Assembly (NCBI RefSeq): GCF_017940685.1
Contig: NZ_JAGAYD010000028.1
Location: forward strand, 1 to 42,926
Source: Butyrivibrio sp.
GTDB taxonomy: Bacteria > Bacillota > Clostridia > Lachnospirales > Lachnospiraceae
Reading direction: 5' to 3'
DNA: 42,926 nt
Part shown: positions 26,189 through 34,459 of the stretch, in pieces
Position numbering within the stretch: the stretch's first letter is position 1
Layout: each line of letters starts with the position of its first letter
Notes under the pieces: model-generated
Told to the model about the DNA's origin: nothing
The model's input: the letters and a program-made list of their open reading frames with translations, nothing else
Database searches by the model: none
Translations under genes and position numbers: made by a program

Positions 26189-26750
26189 GGACGATCTGAG
26201 AAAACAGGCTCTTTTGAAAAGAGACAGCCTTTTAAAAGATAAGATAACAGGCTATAGCAGAGAGATATTTGATAAACTCACAGCTCTTTTATCCTACAAA
26301 GAAGCTGGGAACATTCTTATCTACGCATCTATGAGAAGCGAAGTCATCACAGATGAGATAATACTGGATGCACTTGCTTCTGGGAAAAGAGTCTTTTGCC
26401 CTAAGGTAGTTGATAAAACAAACGGACTAATGACATTTGTCAGGATCAGGGCTTTAGAAGAGCTTAAGAAAGGCTATTTTGGAATCAGAGAGCCCGTGGT
26501 ACCCAGTGGATATGCTGAACCAGACTTTGATATTGATAAAAGCCTGATTGTTATGCCACTTGTTTGTTTTGATGATGATAGAAACCGCATTGGATACAGC
26601 GGAGGCTTCTATGACAGATATCTGGCTATGCACAAAGGTATGAAGTCTGTTGCTATAGCTTTTGAATGCCAGAAAACTGATGGCAGGATACCGGCTGATG
26701 CCTTTGATGTGGCGCCTGATATGATCGTTACTGAAGAAAGTATTTACTGA
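26181..26750 (+). CDS. 5-formyltetrahydrofolate cyclo-ligase
   Basis: Converts the storage form 5-formyl-THF to 5,10-methenyl-THF with ATP. The open frame extends to 26106, but TTG 26181 (LTKDDLRKQALLKRD) gives 189 residues, the normal family size, places GGCGGGA just upstream, and overlaps the preceding gene by only 8 bases. Motifs: an N-terminal Arg/Lys-rich substrate helix, ILIYASMRSEV, VFCPKV and the hallmark RNRIGYSGGFYDRYLA near the C-terminus. Links to fhs-folD by pathway but not by position. The TGATG stop-start overlap couples it to the AraC gene. Confidence 0.92.
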   Translation: MTKDDLRKQALLKRDSLLKDKITGYSREIFDKLTALLSYKEAGNILIYASMRSEVITDEIILDALASGKRVFCPKVVDKTNGLMTFVRIRALEELKKGYFGIREPVVPSGYAEPDFDIDKSLIVMPLVCFDDDRNRIGYSGGFYDRYLAMHKGMKSVAIAFECQKTDGRIPADAFDVAPDMIVTEESIY

Positions 26751-27691
26751 TGGGAAGAAGAAAGAGAGATACAATTGAATTTCGCTTCTATGAAGTCCCT
26801 CAGGGTCAGGATTGTCTGGCTCTTCTTGGCGAGAGCTGGATAAGGGTGTATGGCATAGATGAAAAGTACCTTCACTTTCATAATCTTTTTGAAGTTGGAT
26901 ACTGCAGGAACGGAAAGGGAGATCTTGTACTTGATGAGGAAGTAAGGAAGTATGAAACGGCTATGTTTTCAATAATTCCTGCAAACTACCCGCATACAAC
27001 TTTAAGCCCTGTGGCCAATTTCTGGGAGTATCTGTTTTTTGATGTTGACCAGATACTTAGGCTCATTTATCCGGGAAATCCTACAAAGCAGAGGGAAGCA
27101 GCTGAAATCATCGACAAAAATGCAGACCTTATATATGAGTATGAACATCCTGAAATGGCAGAAGTCATAAAGAGGATCATGGAGGAGATGAGGGATAAAA
27201 AGCCCTACTACATTGAGACTACCCAGAATCTTCTAAAGGCATTTGTTTTGATGCTGATAAGATACCAGAGCCAAAAGGAAGAGGCAAGGAAAATCAGTGT
27301 TGATGGTGATGATGGCTCTGCAATGATGCTAATAAGACCTGCGCTTGAGTATATTGACAAAAACTACCCTGAGCCTATCAAGGTATCTGAGCTGGCACAC
27401 TGCTGCAATATCAGTGAACCCCACTTCAGACGTATTTTTGTGGACACCATAAACATGTCTCCAATAGACTATCTTAATCTTGTAAGAATACAAAATGCCT
27501 GCAAGATAATGAACAAAACTGATCATTCCATGGAGGTTGTGGCGTCGGAATGCGGCTTTTCGACTTTTTCAACTTTTAACCGCAACTTCAGGAAATTCCT
27601 TGATACTTCGCCTTACCAGTGGAAAAAGAATAAGGACAATTACGAAAACAAACTCCTTAATTACAACATAAATGCCCTTAAGGGATGGTGA
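26750..27691 (+). CDS. AraC-family transcriptional regulator
   Basis: 313 residues. The N-terminal half (about 15-110) is a cupin-like effector domain with YLHFHNLFEVGYCRNGKG; the C-terminal 100 residues (about 205-300) hold two helix-turn-helix units: PIKVSELAHCCNISEPHFRR and MEVVASECGFSTFSTFNRNF, then the family-typical SPYQWKK. The ATG overlaps the stop of the cyclo-ligase gene by one base, so it is expressed from the housekeeping run, yet it sits directly before the glycoside ABC/beta-galactosidase operon and most likely controls it; this is inferred from position and the common pairing of AraC regulators with sugar operons. Effector unknown. Confidence 0.9.
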   Translation: MGRRKRDTIEFRFYEVPQGQDCLALLGESWIRVYGIDEKYLHFHNLFEVGYCRNGKGDLVLDEEVRKYETAMFSIIPANYPHTTLSPVANFWEYLFFDVDQILRLIYPGNPTKQREAAEIIDKNADLIYEYEHPEMAEVIKRIMEEMRDKKPYYIETTQNLLKAFVLMLIRYQSQKEEARKISVDGDDGSAMMLIRPALEYIDKNYPEPIKVSELAHCCNISEPHFRRIFVDTINMSPIDYLNLVRIQNACKIMNKTDHSMEVVASECGFSTFSTFNRNFRKFLDTSPYQWKKNKDNYENKLLNYNINALKGW

Positions 27692-27713
27692 GCAAAAGTT
27701 ACTTAAAGGTTTA

Positions 27714-27738
27714 CGAAAACTTTTTCTTCACATTTTCG
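27714..27738. promoter_or_regulatory. inverted repeat upstream of the glycoside operon promoter
   Basis: CGAAAA (27714-27719) and TTTTCG (27733-27738) lie about 65-90 bp before the -10 box, a usual distance for an activator site. Short arms, so low confidence. Confidence 0.3.
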
Positions 27739-27751
27739 ACATATTTGATTG

Positions 27752-27790
27752 AAAATGCACATTTTAGACTTTAAAATGTGTATTTTTTTT
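27752..27790 (+). terminator. strong intrinsic terminator after the AraC gene
   Basis: 15-bp stem of 27752-27766 with 27772-27786 (one G-T pair), loop GACTT, T run to 27790. Ends the long run begun at 17272. Confidence 0.92.
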
Positions 27791-27799
27791 GTTTACAGT

Positions 27800-27808
27800 T
27801 GTTATAAT
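27800..27808 (+). promoter_or_regulatory. extended -10 promoter of the glycoside operon
   Basis: TGT-TATAAT, a consensus -10 with extended TG. No good -35 (that position is the terminator T run), consistent with an activator-dependent promoter. Leader of about 125 bases. Confidence 0.6.
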
Positions 27809-27816
27809 GTACACAT

Positions 27817-27843
27817 AAACCGATCGGAAACCGATTGTTTCCG
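27817..27843. promoter_or_regulatory. operator-like repeats at the start of the glycoside operon transcript
   Basis: Direct repeat AAACCGAT at 27817-27824 and 27828-27835 (11-bp step), overlapped by a perfect inverted repeat CGGAAAC-CGATT-GTTTCCG at 27825-27843. Lies immediately downstream of the expected transcription start. Could be a regulator site or an mRNA hairpin. Confidence 0.5.
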
Positions 27844-27940
27844 TCAAAATGTATAATGCATTCACTATGACACTAGTCTGACATATGTGCAATATACATA
27901 AATGGTTTCAAATCATTTTTTCATTTAGGGAGGGTAAAAA

Positions 27941-29326
27941 ATGAAAAGAAAAGCACTATCAATTTTCCTTGCATCAGCTATGTCACTTTCACTTTTAGCT
28001 GGATGCGGTGGCGCAGCAGACACAGCTTCAACCACAACAGACAACACAGCAGACAACACAGCAGAGGCTCCAGCACAGGACGCAGCTACTGAGGCAGCTC
28101 CTACAGCTGACGTTGCATCTGAGGGTGAGCATGAGCTTTCAGTTTATGCTTGGGACAAGAACTTCAATATCCCAGCTCTTGAGGCTGCAGAGAAGGCTTA
28201 CCAGACTGTAGATCCTGATTTCAAGCTTAACATTGTTGAGCAGTCAGCATCATCAGATGTTGAAAATGCCATCACACTTGCTGCTTCATCAGGCGATTAC
28301 AGCCAGCTTCCTGACATAGTTCTTTTCCAGGACCACTACATCCAGAACTACGTTACAAACTATCCAGATGCTTGGCTTGATCTTGAGGATGCAGGAATCA
28401 ACTGGTCAGACTTTGGTGCTGAGAAGCTTTCATATTCAACAGTAGGCGGCAAGCACTACGGCGCTCCTGTAGATAACGGAACATCAATCTTTGCATATCG
28501 TACAGATGTCCTTGAAGAGTGCGGATATACAATTGACGATGTAACTGGTATCACATGGGATGAGTGGCTTGAGATTGGCCGTGTTGTAAAAGAGAAGACA
28601 GGTAAGTACCTTGTTTCTATGGACCACAACGGAGACGATCTTCCTTACATGATGATGCAGGCTGAAGGCCAGTCACAGTGGAAGGATGGAGAGCCTAACT
28701 TCGTTAACAACGACACATTAAAGCAGGTTCTTAATGTTATTATCACAGGAGCTAAGGACGGTGTTATCTACCTTTGCAACGATTGGTCAGAGTACACAGA
28801 TACTTCTATCATCGGCGACCAGGTTGCAGGCGTATTCAATGGTAACTGGATCATTCCTACAATGCAGCAGGTATCAGAGAACAGTGGTAAGTGGGCTATT
28901 ACAACAGCTCCTACACTTTCTGGAAAAGAAGGCTACGCTGCAAACGGTGGTTCTTCACTTTACGTAACAAGCAACTGCTCAAAGCCTGAGCTTGCAAAGG
29001 CATTCCTTGCATACACATTTGGCGGCGGAGAAGGTGCTATGGCTACATACGATGACGCTCTTAGAAACGGTGGTGTTATCACATGCTGCATCTCAGCTTC
29101 AAAGTCTTCTGTATATCAGGAAGGTGTTGATTTCTTCAATGGACAGTCAATCTATGCTGACATCGTTGCTATGGGTGCTAACGTTCCTGTAGTAGAGCAG
29201 AACGATTTCCACTACTCAGCACGTACTCAGATCCAGGCTGCTATCACAAACGTGATCAACGGATCAGATCTTGATACAGAACTTCAGAACGCAGAAGACC
29301 AGGTTAGATTTGAGATGGGCCTCTGA
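27941..29326 (+). CDS. carbohydrate ABC transporter, substrate-binding lipoprotein
   Basis: 461 residues. A lipoprotein signal ends at LSLLAGC (lipidated Cys22), followed by an Ala/Thr/Asp-rich linker (about 25-60) and a family-1-type sugar-binding domain (ELSVYAWDKNFNIPALEAAE; later GVFNGNWIIPTMQQVSENSG and NGGSSLYVTSNCSKPELAKAF). AGGGAGGG precedes the ATG. First gene of a four-gene operon with two permeases and a beta-galactosidase, so it should capture a beta-galactoside or related oligosaccharide at the outer face of the membrane. Two stem-loops follow the stop codon and may raise its level relative to the permeases. Confidence 0.92.
   Translation: MKRKALSIFLASAMSLSLLAGCGGAADTASTTTDNTADNTAEAPAQDAATEAAPTADVASEGEHELSVYAWDKNFNIPALEAAEKAYQTVDPDFKLNIVEQSASSDVENAITLAASSGDYSQLPDIVLFQDHYIQNYVTNYPDAWLDLEDAGINWSDFGAEKLSYSTVGGKHYGAPVDNGTSIFAYRTDVLEECGYTIDDVTGITWDEWLEIGRVVKEKTGKYLVSMDHNGDDLPYMMMQAEGQSQWKDGEPNFVNNDTLKQVLNVIITGAKDGVIYLCNDWSEYTDTSIIGDQVAGVFNGNWIIPTMQQVSENSGKWAITTAPTLSGKEGYAANGGSSLYVTSNCSKPELAKAFLAYTFGGGEGAMATYDDALRNGGVITCCISASKSSVYQEGVDFFNGQSIYADIVAMGANVPVVEQNDFHYSARTQIQAAITNVINGSDLDTELQNAEDQVRFEMGL
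28039..28062 (+). repeat. 12-bp tandem repeat in the lipoprotein linker
   Basis: Two adjoining copies of AGACAACACAGC encode a repeated Asn-Thr-Ala-Asp type linker after the lipid anchor. Likely to vary in copy number between strains. Confidence 0.7.
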
Positions 29327-29358
29327 TACATTGGCTCATTACATTCGCCAATGTATCA
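29324..29358 (+). other. stem-loop starting at the stop codon of the binding-protein gene
   Basis: Perfect 12-bp arms TGATACATTGGC (29324-29335, including the TGA) and GCCAATGTATCA (29347-29358), 11-base loop, no T run. Possibly an mRNA-stabilising structure. Confidence 0.7.
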
Positions 29359-29382
29359 AAGGCGATCTGATGATAAAAATAC

Positions 29383-29411
29383 GGGGAATCGGACTTCCGA
29401 TTCCCCTATTT
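29383..29411 (+). terminator. intercistronic stem-loop / partial terminator before the permease genes
   Basis: Perfect 10-bp stem GGGGAATCGG (29383-29392) and CCGATTCCCC (29397-29406), tetraloop ACTT, tail TATTT. The short tail suggests partial termination or 3' protection of the upstream message. Confidence 0.65.
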
Positions 29412-29455
29412 ACTAGAAATATCAAAGCTATTAAATGTCACAAAGGGGGACAACA

Positions 29456-30355
29456 ATGGGAAATAAGAAAAAAATGGGGCTCCTTGCTAAACAGAGAGCT
29501 GCTGGATGGGCTTTTCTCTTTCTTGCGTCCGCAATGATCGTTGTTATGAGCTTTTACCCTATGGTACGGGCCCTTATTACATCATTTAAAACGGGCTCTT
29601 CAGCCAATCTTCAGTGGGCTGATCCACTGATCTACAACTACAAAAGAATGTTTCAGGATAAGATGTTCATGAGATCTGTAGGAAACACATTCCTGTATCT
29701 TATAATTCAGGTTCCTATCATGCTTGTTCTGGCTATACTTCTTGCTCAACTTCTTAATAACAAAGATCTTAAGTTCAAGGGACTTTTCCGCACATGCATA
29801 TTCCTTCCTTGTGCAGTATCACTGGTTTCTTACGCACTTATTTTTAGATCTATCTTTGCAACACAGGGCCTTATAAATATCATCCTTCAGAAAGTTGGAA
29901 TAATTACTGAAGGCATTAACTGGCTTGGAACAACTTCAACTGCAAGAATTGTTATCATCATTGCTCTTATCTGGAGATGGACAGGATATAACATGGTTTT
30001 CTATCTTGCAGGACTTCAGAATATCGAATATTCAGTGTATGAGGCAGCCAAGATCGATGGCGCAAATGGATGGAAGACATTCTGGTATGTAACAGTACCG
30101 CTTCTTCGTCCTGTCATCATCATGACATTTATCATGTCAATAAATGGTACATTGCAGCTCTTTGATGAGTCTGTAAACCTTACAAACGGTGGACCTGCAA
30201 ATACCACTATTACAATGTCTCACTACATTTACAATAACTCATTTGGACAGGGTGTTGCCAACTTTGGTTATGCATCTGCCATGTCATTCTTTGTATTTAT
30301 ACTTGTTGCTATACTTGCAGCAATTAACCTGAAAGTAGGTGATACACGTGACTAA
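29456..30355 (+). CDS. carbohydrate ABC transporter permease 1 (MalF/UgpA-like)
   Basis: Membrane subunit of a sugar ABC importer. ATG 29456 (299 aa) has AAAGGGGG seven bases upstream; the frame is open to 29435 without such a site. Six membrane helices, the first at about 18-40. The cytoplasmic coupling motif YEAAKIDGANGWKTFWYVTV, where the ATPase docks, is clear, followed by PLLRPVIIM. Its stop overlaps the start of the second permease by eight bases, as expected for a heterodimeric pair. Confidence 0.93.
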   Translation: MGNKKKMGLLAKQRAAGWAFLFLASAMIVVMSFYPMVRALITSFKTGSSANLQWADPLIYNYKRMFQDKMFMRSVGNTFLYLIIQVPIMLVLAILLAQLLNNKDLKFKGLFRTCIFLPCAVSLVSYALIFRSIFATQGLINIILQKVGIITEGINWLGTTSTARIVIIIALIWRWTGYNMVFYLAGLQNIEYSVYEAAKIDGANGWKTFWYVTVPLLRPVIIMTFIMSINGTLQLFDESVNLTNGGPANTTITMSHYIYNNSFGQGVANFGYASAMSFFVFILVAILAAINLKVGDTRD

Positions 30356-31187
30356 GACTAAGAAGAAATTCAACAGAAGTGCTACTCAGAGAAGACTTAT
30401 ACCAACCTATATTTTTCTTGTAATAGCATCTTTTTTCTCAGTATTTCCTCTCTACTGGATGTTTACTGCTGCGACAAACGTAACTGTTGACGTATCAAGA
30501 GGTAAATTGTGGTTTGGTACTCACATGGTAGAAAACTTTAACAACCTTGTGGCATCAACAAACCTTTGGAAGGCCTTTGGCAATTCATGCCTTTATTCAA
30601 CTGCCCAGACTATCCTTTGTATTTTCGTTTGTTCACTAGCTGGATATGGTTTTGAGCTTTATCATGACAAGGGAAAAGACATTTTGTTTGCGATACTTCT
30701 TATGGCTATGATGATCCCTGGAGTTGCAACAATGATACCTCTGTTTACAATGATGAGTAAGTTCCATTTCCTCAATACAGTATGGGGCTTTGCACTTCCT
30801 GGTATCTCAACTCCATTTATGATCATGATGTTCAGACAAAACTCACGTAATTTCCCGCCTGATATCATGGAGGCTGCCAGAATTGATGGCCTTTCAGAGC
30901 TTGCGATCTTCTTCCGCATGTATATGCCGGTTATGAAGTCTACTTATGCAGCAGCTGCAGTAATTGTCTTTATGAATTCCTGGAATGCTTATATGTGGCC
31001 AAGAGTCGTAATGACAGATAACAGGGCACAGACAATGCCAATGCTAATTGCAAACCTGGCTGGAGGATATACAATTGACTACGGAATGCTGATGATGGGC
31101 GTATTGTTCTGCTCACTTCCAACAATGTTTGTATTCTTCGTGCTTCAGAAACAGTTTGCAGAAGGTATAACAGGTTCTGTTAAATAA
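30348..31187 (+). CDS. carbohydrate ABC transporter permease 2 (MalG/UgpE-like)
   Basis: Second membrane subunit, 279 residues from GTG 30348, which has AGGTGA six bases upstream; GTG 30339 is an in-frame alternative adding three residues. Six membrane helices; the ATPase-docking EAA motif is MEAARIDGLSELAIFFRMYM followed by PVMKSTYAAAAV. Other family features: MMIPGVATMIPLFTMM and NAYMWPRVVM. No ATPase gene follows; the next gene is the beta-galactosidase, 18 bases downstream. Confidence 0.93.
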   Translation: MTKTKKKFNRSATQRRLIPTYIFLVIASFFSVFPLYWMFTAATNVTVDVSRGKLWFGTHMVENFNNLVASTNLWKAFGNSCLYSTAQTILCIFVCSLAGYGFELYHDKGKDILFAILLMAMMIPGVATMIPLFTMMSKFHFLNTVWGFALPGISTPFMIMMFRQNSRNFPPDIMEAARIDGLSELAIFFRMYMPVMKSTYAAAAVIVFMNSWNAYMWPRVVMTDNRAQTMPMLIANLAGGYTIDYGMLMMGVLFCSLPTMFVFFVLQKQFAEGITGSVK

Positions 31188-31205
31188 TAAAATGAGGAAA
31201 AAGTT

Positions 31206-34200
31206 ATGGAAAAATTTGTTTATGACATCGTAGGTGACCCCAAGATTTTTGAAGAAAACAGGCTCCCTGCACATTCTGATCACATAGTCTATAAGTCTGG
31301 GTCAGAGCTTATGGCAGGAAAGACAAGCCTTAGACTTCCTCTTGATGGAGTTTGGGAGTTTCACTATTCAAAAAATATAAAGGATGCCCCTTTGGATTTC
31401 TTTGAGGATTCCTATGATACTTCTTCATGGGACAGGATACATGTTCCTGCACACATTCAGATGGAGGGGTATGACAAGCCTCAATATGTAAATGTTCAGT
31501 ATCCATGGGATGGAAGAGAGTGCCTTACTCCCCCTGAAATTCCACAGATGTTTAATCCTGTTGGAGACTATGTAAAGCACTTTACACTTCCTGAGAGCTT
31601 CAGCGGAAACAAAGTCCACATTTCTTTCCAGGGCGTTGAGAGTGGCTTTGCACTCTGGCTCAATGGAAAATATGTAGGCTATAGCGAAAATTCTTTTGAC
31701 CCTGCTGAGTTTGATATTACAGATAAACTTAAAAGTGGGGATAACAGGCTTTGCGTAAGAGTATTTAAGTGGACCAGTGGAAGCTGGTGCGAGGATCAGG
31801 ACTTCTTTAGATTCTCCGGAATATTCAGAAGCGTTTACCTCTTAGATATTCCTTCCACTCATATTTACGACCTTAAGACAATACCTGTTGTAGATGAGAG
31901 CTTGAAGAGCGGAAGCCTTAAGTTTGAGTTTACGACAATGGGCAGTGGATCAATAGATCTTAAGCTTAGCTTTAAGGGAGAAAAAGTCCTTGAGGGCAAC
32001 ATTCCTCTTGCAGATGGTGGAAACACACACGGAAGCTGCGATGTATCAGACCCGGTACTGTGGAGTGCTGAAGAACCTAATCTCTATGAACTTATTCTTA
32101 CTGTCAAGGATGCAAGCGGAAAAGTAACTGAGATCATTAGACAGAACGTTGGCTTTAGACGTTTTGAACTAAAGGATGGTCTGATGCTCCTTAACGGAAA
32201 AAGAATAGTATTTAAGGGCGTCAACAGACATGAGTTTTCTAATAAAAATGGAAGAGTGCCAAGCAGGGATGAGCTTTTAACTGACATTCTCACCATGAAG
32301 AGAAATAACATCAATGCCATTAGGACCAGCCATTATCCCGATGATTCACCTCTTTATGAACTTTGCGATATCTATGGTCTTTACCTTATTGCAGAGAATA
32401 ACTTAGAGACCCATGGAACATGGGAGCCCTATGAAAGAGGAGCCAAGGGCGAAGACTATGTTGTACCAAGGGATAACCTTGATTGGGAAGGGCTTCTTTT
32501 AGACAGGGTTAATTCCTGCTATCAGAGGGATAAAAACCACCCTTCAATCCTTATATGGTCCTGTGGCAATGAGGCTAATGGCGGAGTAGTACTCCATAAG
32601 ATGTCATCTCTTTTTAAAGAGCTTGATAAAGAAAGGCTTGTTCACTATGAAGGCCTTTTCCATGACAGAAGATTTCCTGATACCTCTGACATGGAGAGCC
32701 AGATGTATCCAAAGGCTGCGGACATAAAGAAGTTCCTTGATGAAAATAAGGAAAAGCCTTTTATATGCTGTGAGTATTCCCATGCTATGGGTAATTCCTG
32801 TGGCGGAATGCATCTTTACACAGATCTTACTGACACAGAACCAAGGTATCAGGGCGGCTTTATTTGGGATTATATTGATCAGTCAATAACCAGGAAGGAC
32901 CGCTACGGAAAAGAGTTTGAGGCCTACGGCGGAGACTTTGACGAGAGACCAAATGATGGTAACTTTAGTGGAAATGGTATCTGCTATGGTGACAGAACTC
33001 CTTCTCCTAAGATGCAGGAGGTTAAGTTCAACTACCAGAACATTTCTGTAGAGTTTGATAAAAACGGCAAAAAGTTCAAAGTCATAAATAAGAACCTCTT
33101 TGTCAATACAGACAGCTTCGACTGCTATATGATCCTTGGCGTTAACGGAACAGAGAAGATGAGAGAAAAGATGGAAATATCTGTAGCGCCACTTTCCTCA
33201 AAAAGCTTTAATGTGCCTGCTTCGATCATGGACTTTGCTTCCTGTATTGACGGCGCAGAATCCGTTAAAAATCAGTTTACAGAGTATGTTTTCACTGTTT
33301 CATTCGTGCTTAAGGATGATACTTTATGGGCATCAAAGGGCCACGAAGTAGCCTTTGGACAGACTGTATTTAAAACAAACTTTTATGAGCATACAAGTTC
33401 TCTTCCTCTTAAGTTTGTTCAGGGTAATAATAACCTTGGTATATATGGTCAGGACTTTTCCTGCATGTTCAGCTATCCAAGCGCAAGTCTCTTATCCTAT
33501 GTTTATTGCGGCAGGGAGATGATGGTAAAGAACCCTCTTCCAAATTTCTGGAGGGCACCTGTTGATAATGATAATGGATACATGATGACAAGCAGGTATT
33601 CACAGTGGAAGATAGCAAGTCTTTATCCTACACTCAGAAGACCTGATGGGCCATTTGTTATGCCTGATATTATCCCTTTAGCAAATTCCATTACCATAAG
33701 GTACACCTACTTTATGCCTACAACTCCAGAGAGTGAATGCCATGTAAGCTATGAAGTATTCGGGGATGGTACCATAAGATGCGAGATGGATATGGATCTA
33801 AGCAAAGAGCTTTGCGATATGCCTGAGTTCGGAATGATCTTTAAACTGTCAGCAGACTTTGATCAGGTTACCTGGTATGGACTTGGACCTGAAGAAACCT
33901 ATGCAGATAGAAAGAGAGGCGGAAAGCTCTCTGTATATAAGAATGAGGTAAAAGACAATATGGCAAAGTATCTTGTCCCTCAGGAGTGCGGCAACAAGTG
34001 CGATGTCCGCTTTGCAAAGGTTACTGACAAGCGTGGCAGAGGAATGATGTTCTTTGGAAAGCCATTCAACTTCAGCGCACTTCCATATAGCCCTCATGAG
34101 CTTGAAAATGCAATGCATCCATTTGAACTTCCTGATGTTCATTACACCTACGTAAGAACCTCACTTATGCAGATGGGAGTTGCAGGAGATGACAGCTGGG

Positions 34201-34277
34201 GATCAAGACCTCATAAAGAATACAGGCTCCCTAATGAAGGAAAATTAAAATATGATTTCTACTTCAGAGGAATCTGA
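31206..34277 (+). CDS. lacZ: beta-galactosidase, glycoside hydrolase family 2 (LacZ type)
   Basis: Hydrolyses terminal beta-galactosyl residues by a retaining mechanism. The 1023 residues equal E. coli LacZ in length and carry the same layout: N-terminal jelly roll (WDRIHVPAHIQMEGYDKPQY), Ig-like domains, TIM barrel with FKGVNRHEF, acid/base Glu456 in SCGNEANGG and nucleophile Glu523 in CCEYSHAMGNS, then a C-terminal small-chain domain with PLPNFWRAPVDNDNG and WYGLGPEETYADRKRG. There is no signal peptide, so the enzyme is intracellular and acts on substrate brought in by the linked ABC importer. It is the last gene of the operon; a strong terminator follows. The true substrate may be a plant galactoside rather than lactose. 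Confidence 0.95.
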   Translation: MEKFVYDIVGDPKIFEENRLPAHSDHIVYKSGSELMAGKTSLRLPLDGVWEFHYSKNIKDAPLDFFEDSYDTSSWDRIHVPAHIQMEGYDKPQYVNVQYPWDGRECLTPPEIPQMFNPVGDYVKHFTLPESFSGNKVHISFQGVESGFALWLNGKYVGYSENSFDPAEFDITDKLKSGDNRLCVRVFKWTSGSWCEDQDFFRFSGIFRSVYLLDIPSTHIYDLKTIPVVDESLKSGSLKFEFTTMGSGSIDLKLSFKGEKVLEGNIPLADGGNTHGSCDVSDPVLWSAEEPNLYELILTVKDASGKVTEIIRQNVGFRRFELKDGLMLLNGKRIVFKGVNRHEFSNKNGRVPSRDELLTDILTMKRNNINAIRTSHYPDDSPLYELCDIYGLYLIAENNLETHGTWEPYERGAKGEDYVVPRDNLDWEGLLLDRVNSCYQRDKNHPSILIWSCGNEANGGVVLHKMSSLFKELDKERLVHYEGLFHDRRFPDTSDMESQMYPKAADIKKFLDENKEKPFICCEYSHAMGNSCGGMHLYTDLTDTEPRYQGGFIWDYIDQSITRKDRYGKEFEAYGGDFDERPNDGNFSGNGICYGDRTPSPKMQEVKFNYQNISVEFDKNGKKFKVINKNLFVNTDSFDCYMILGVNGTEKMREKMEISVAPLSSKSFNVPASIMDFASCIDGAESVKNQFTEYVFTVSFVLKDDTLWASKGHEVAFGQTVFKTNFYEHTSSLPLKFVQGNNNLGIYGQDFSCMFSYPSASLLSYVYCGREMMVKNPLPNFWRAPVDNDNGYMMTSRYSQWKIASLYPTLRRPDGPFVMPDIIPLANSITIRYTYFMPTTPESECHVSYEVFGDGTIRCEMDMDLSKELCDMPEFGMIFKLSADFDQVTWYGLGPEETYADRKRGGKLSVYKNEVKDNMAKYLVPQECGNKCDVRFAKVTDKRGRGMMFFGKPFNFSALPYSPHELENAMHPFELPDVHYTYVRTSLMQMGVAGDDSWGSRPHKEYRLPNEGKLKYDFYFRGI

Positions 34278-34307
34278 TAATAGAATACTCATAGGATTTT
34301 GAAGTGT

Positions 34308-34342
34308 GTCCCGGATGCCCTTTGGTATCCGGGACTTTTTTT
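34308..34342 (+). terminator. intrinsic terminator of the glycoside operon
   Basis: 12-bp stem of GTCCCGGATGCC (34308-34319) with GGTATCCGGGAC (34324-34335), loop CTTT, seven T. Confidence 0.95.
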
Positions 34343-34364
34343 GCCCTGAAAAGCTCATGAAAGC

Positions 34365-34393
34365 TAGACATTTAAGTGGCTATGTGTGATAAT
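34365..34393 (+). promoter_or_regulatory. promoter of the proA operon
   Basis: TAGACA at 34365-34370, 17 bp, GATAAT at 34388-34393 with extended TG (TGT-GATAAT). Each box differs from consensus at one base. Confidence 0.65.
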
Positions 34394-34411
34394 CAAATAG
34401 TGTTTTAAAGG

Positions 34412-34440
34412 GCCCTGCAAGTGATGCAGGGCTTAGTTTT
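34412..34440 (+). terminator. terminator-like hairpin in the proA leader
   Basis: Perfect 8-bp arms GCCCTGCA (34412-34419) and TGCAGGGC (34425-34432), loop AGTGA, tail TTAGTTTT. Lies between the proposed promoter and the proA start, so it may attenuate proA; no competing antiterminator structure is obvious. Confidence 0.5.
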
Positions 34441-34459
34441 AAAGTAGAGGATGAATAGC

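Noticed and set aside
34278-34459. Small gene or riboswitch between lacZ and proA
   Set aside because: The 182 bases are explained by a terminator, a promoter and one simple hairpin; no conserved riboswitch motif is visible.
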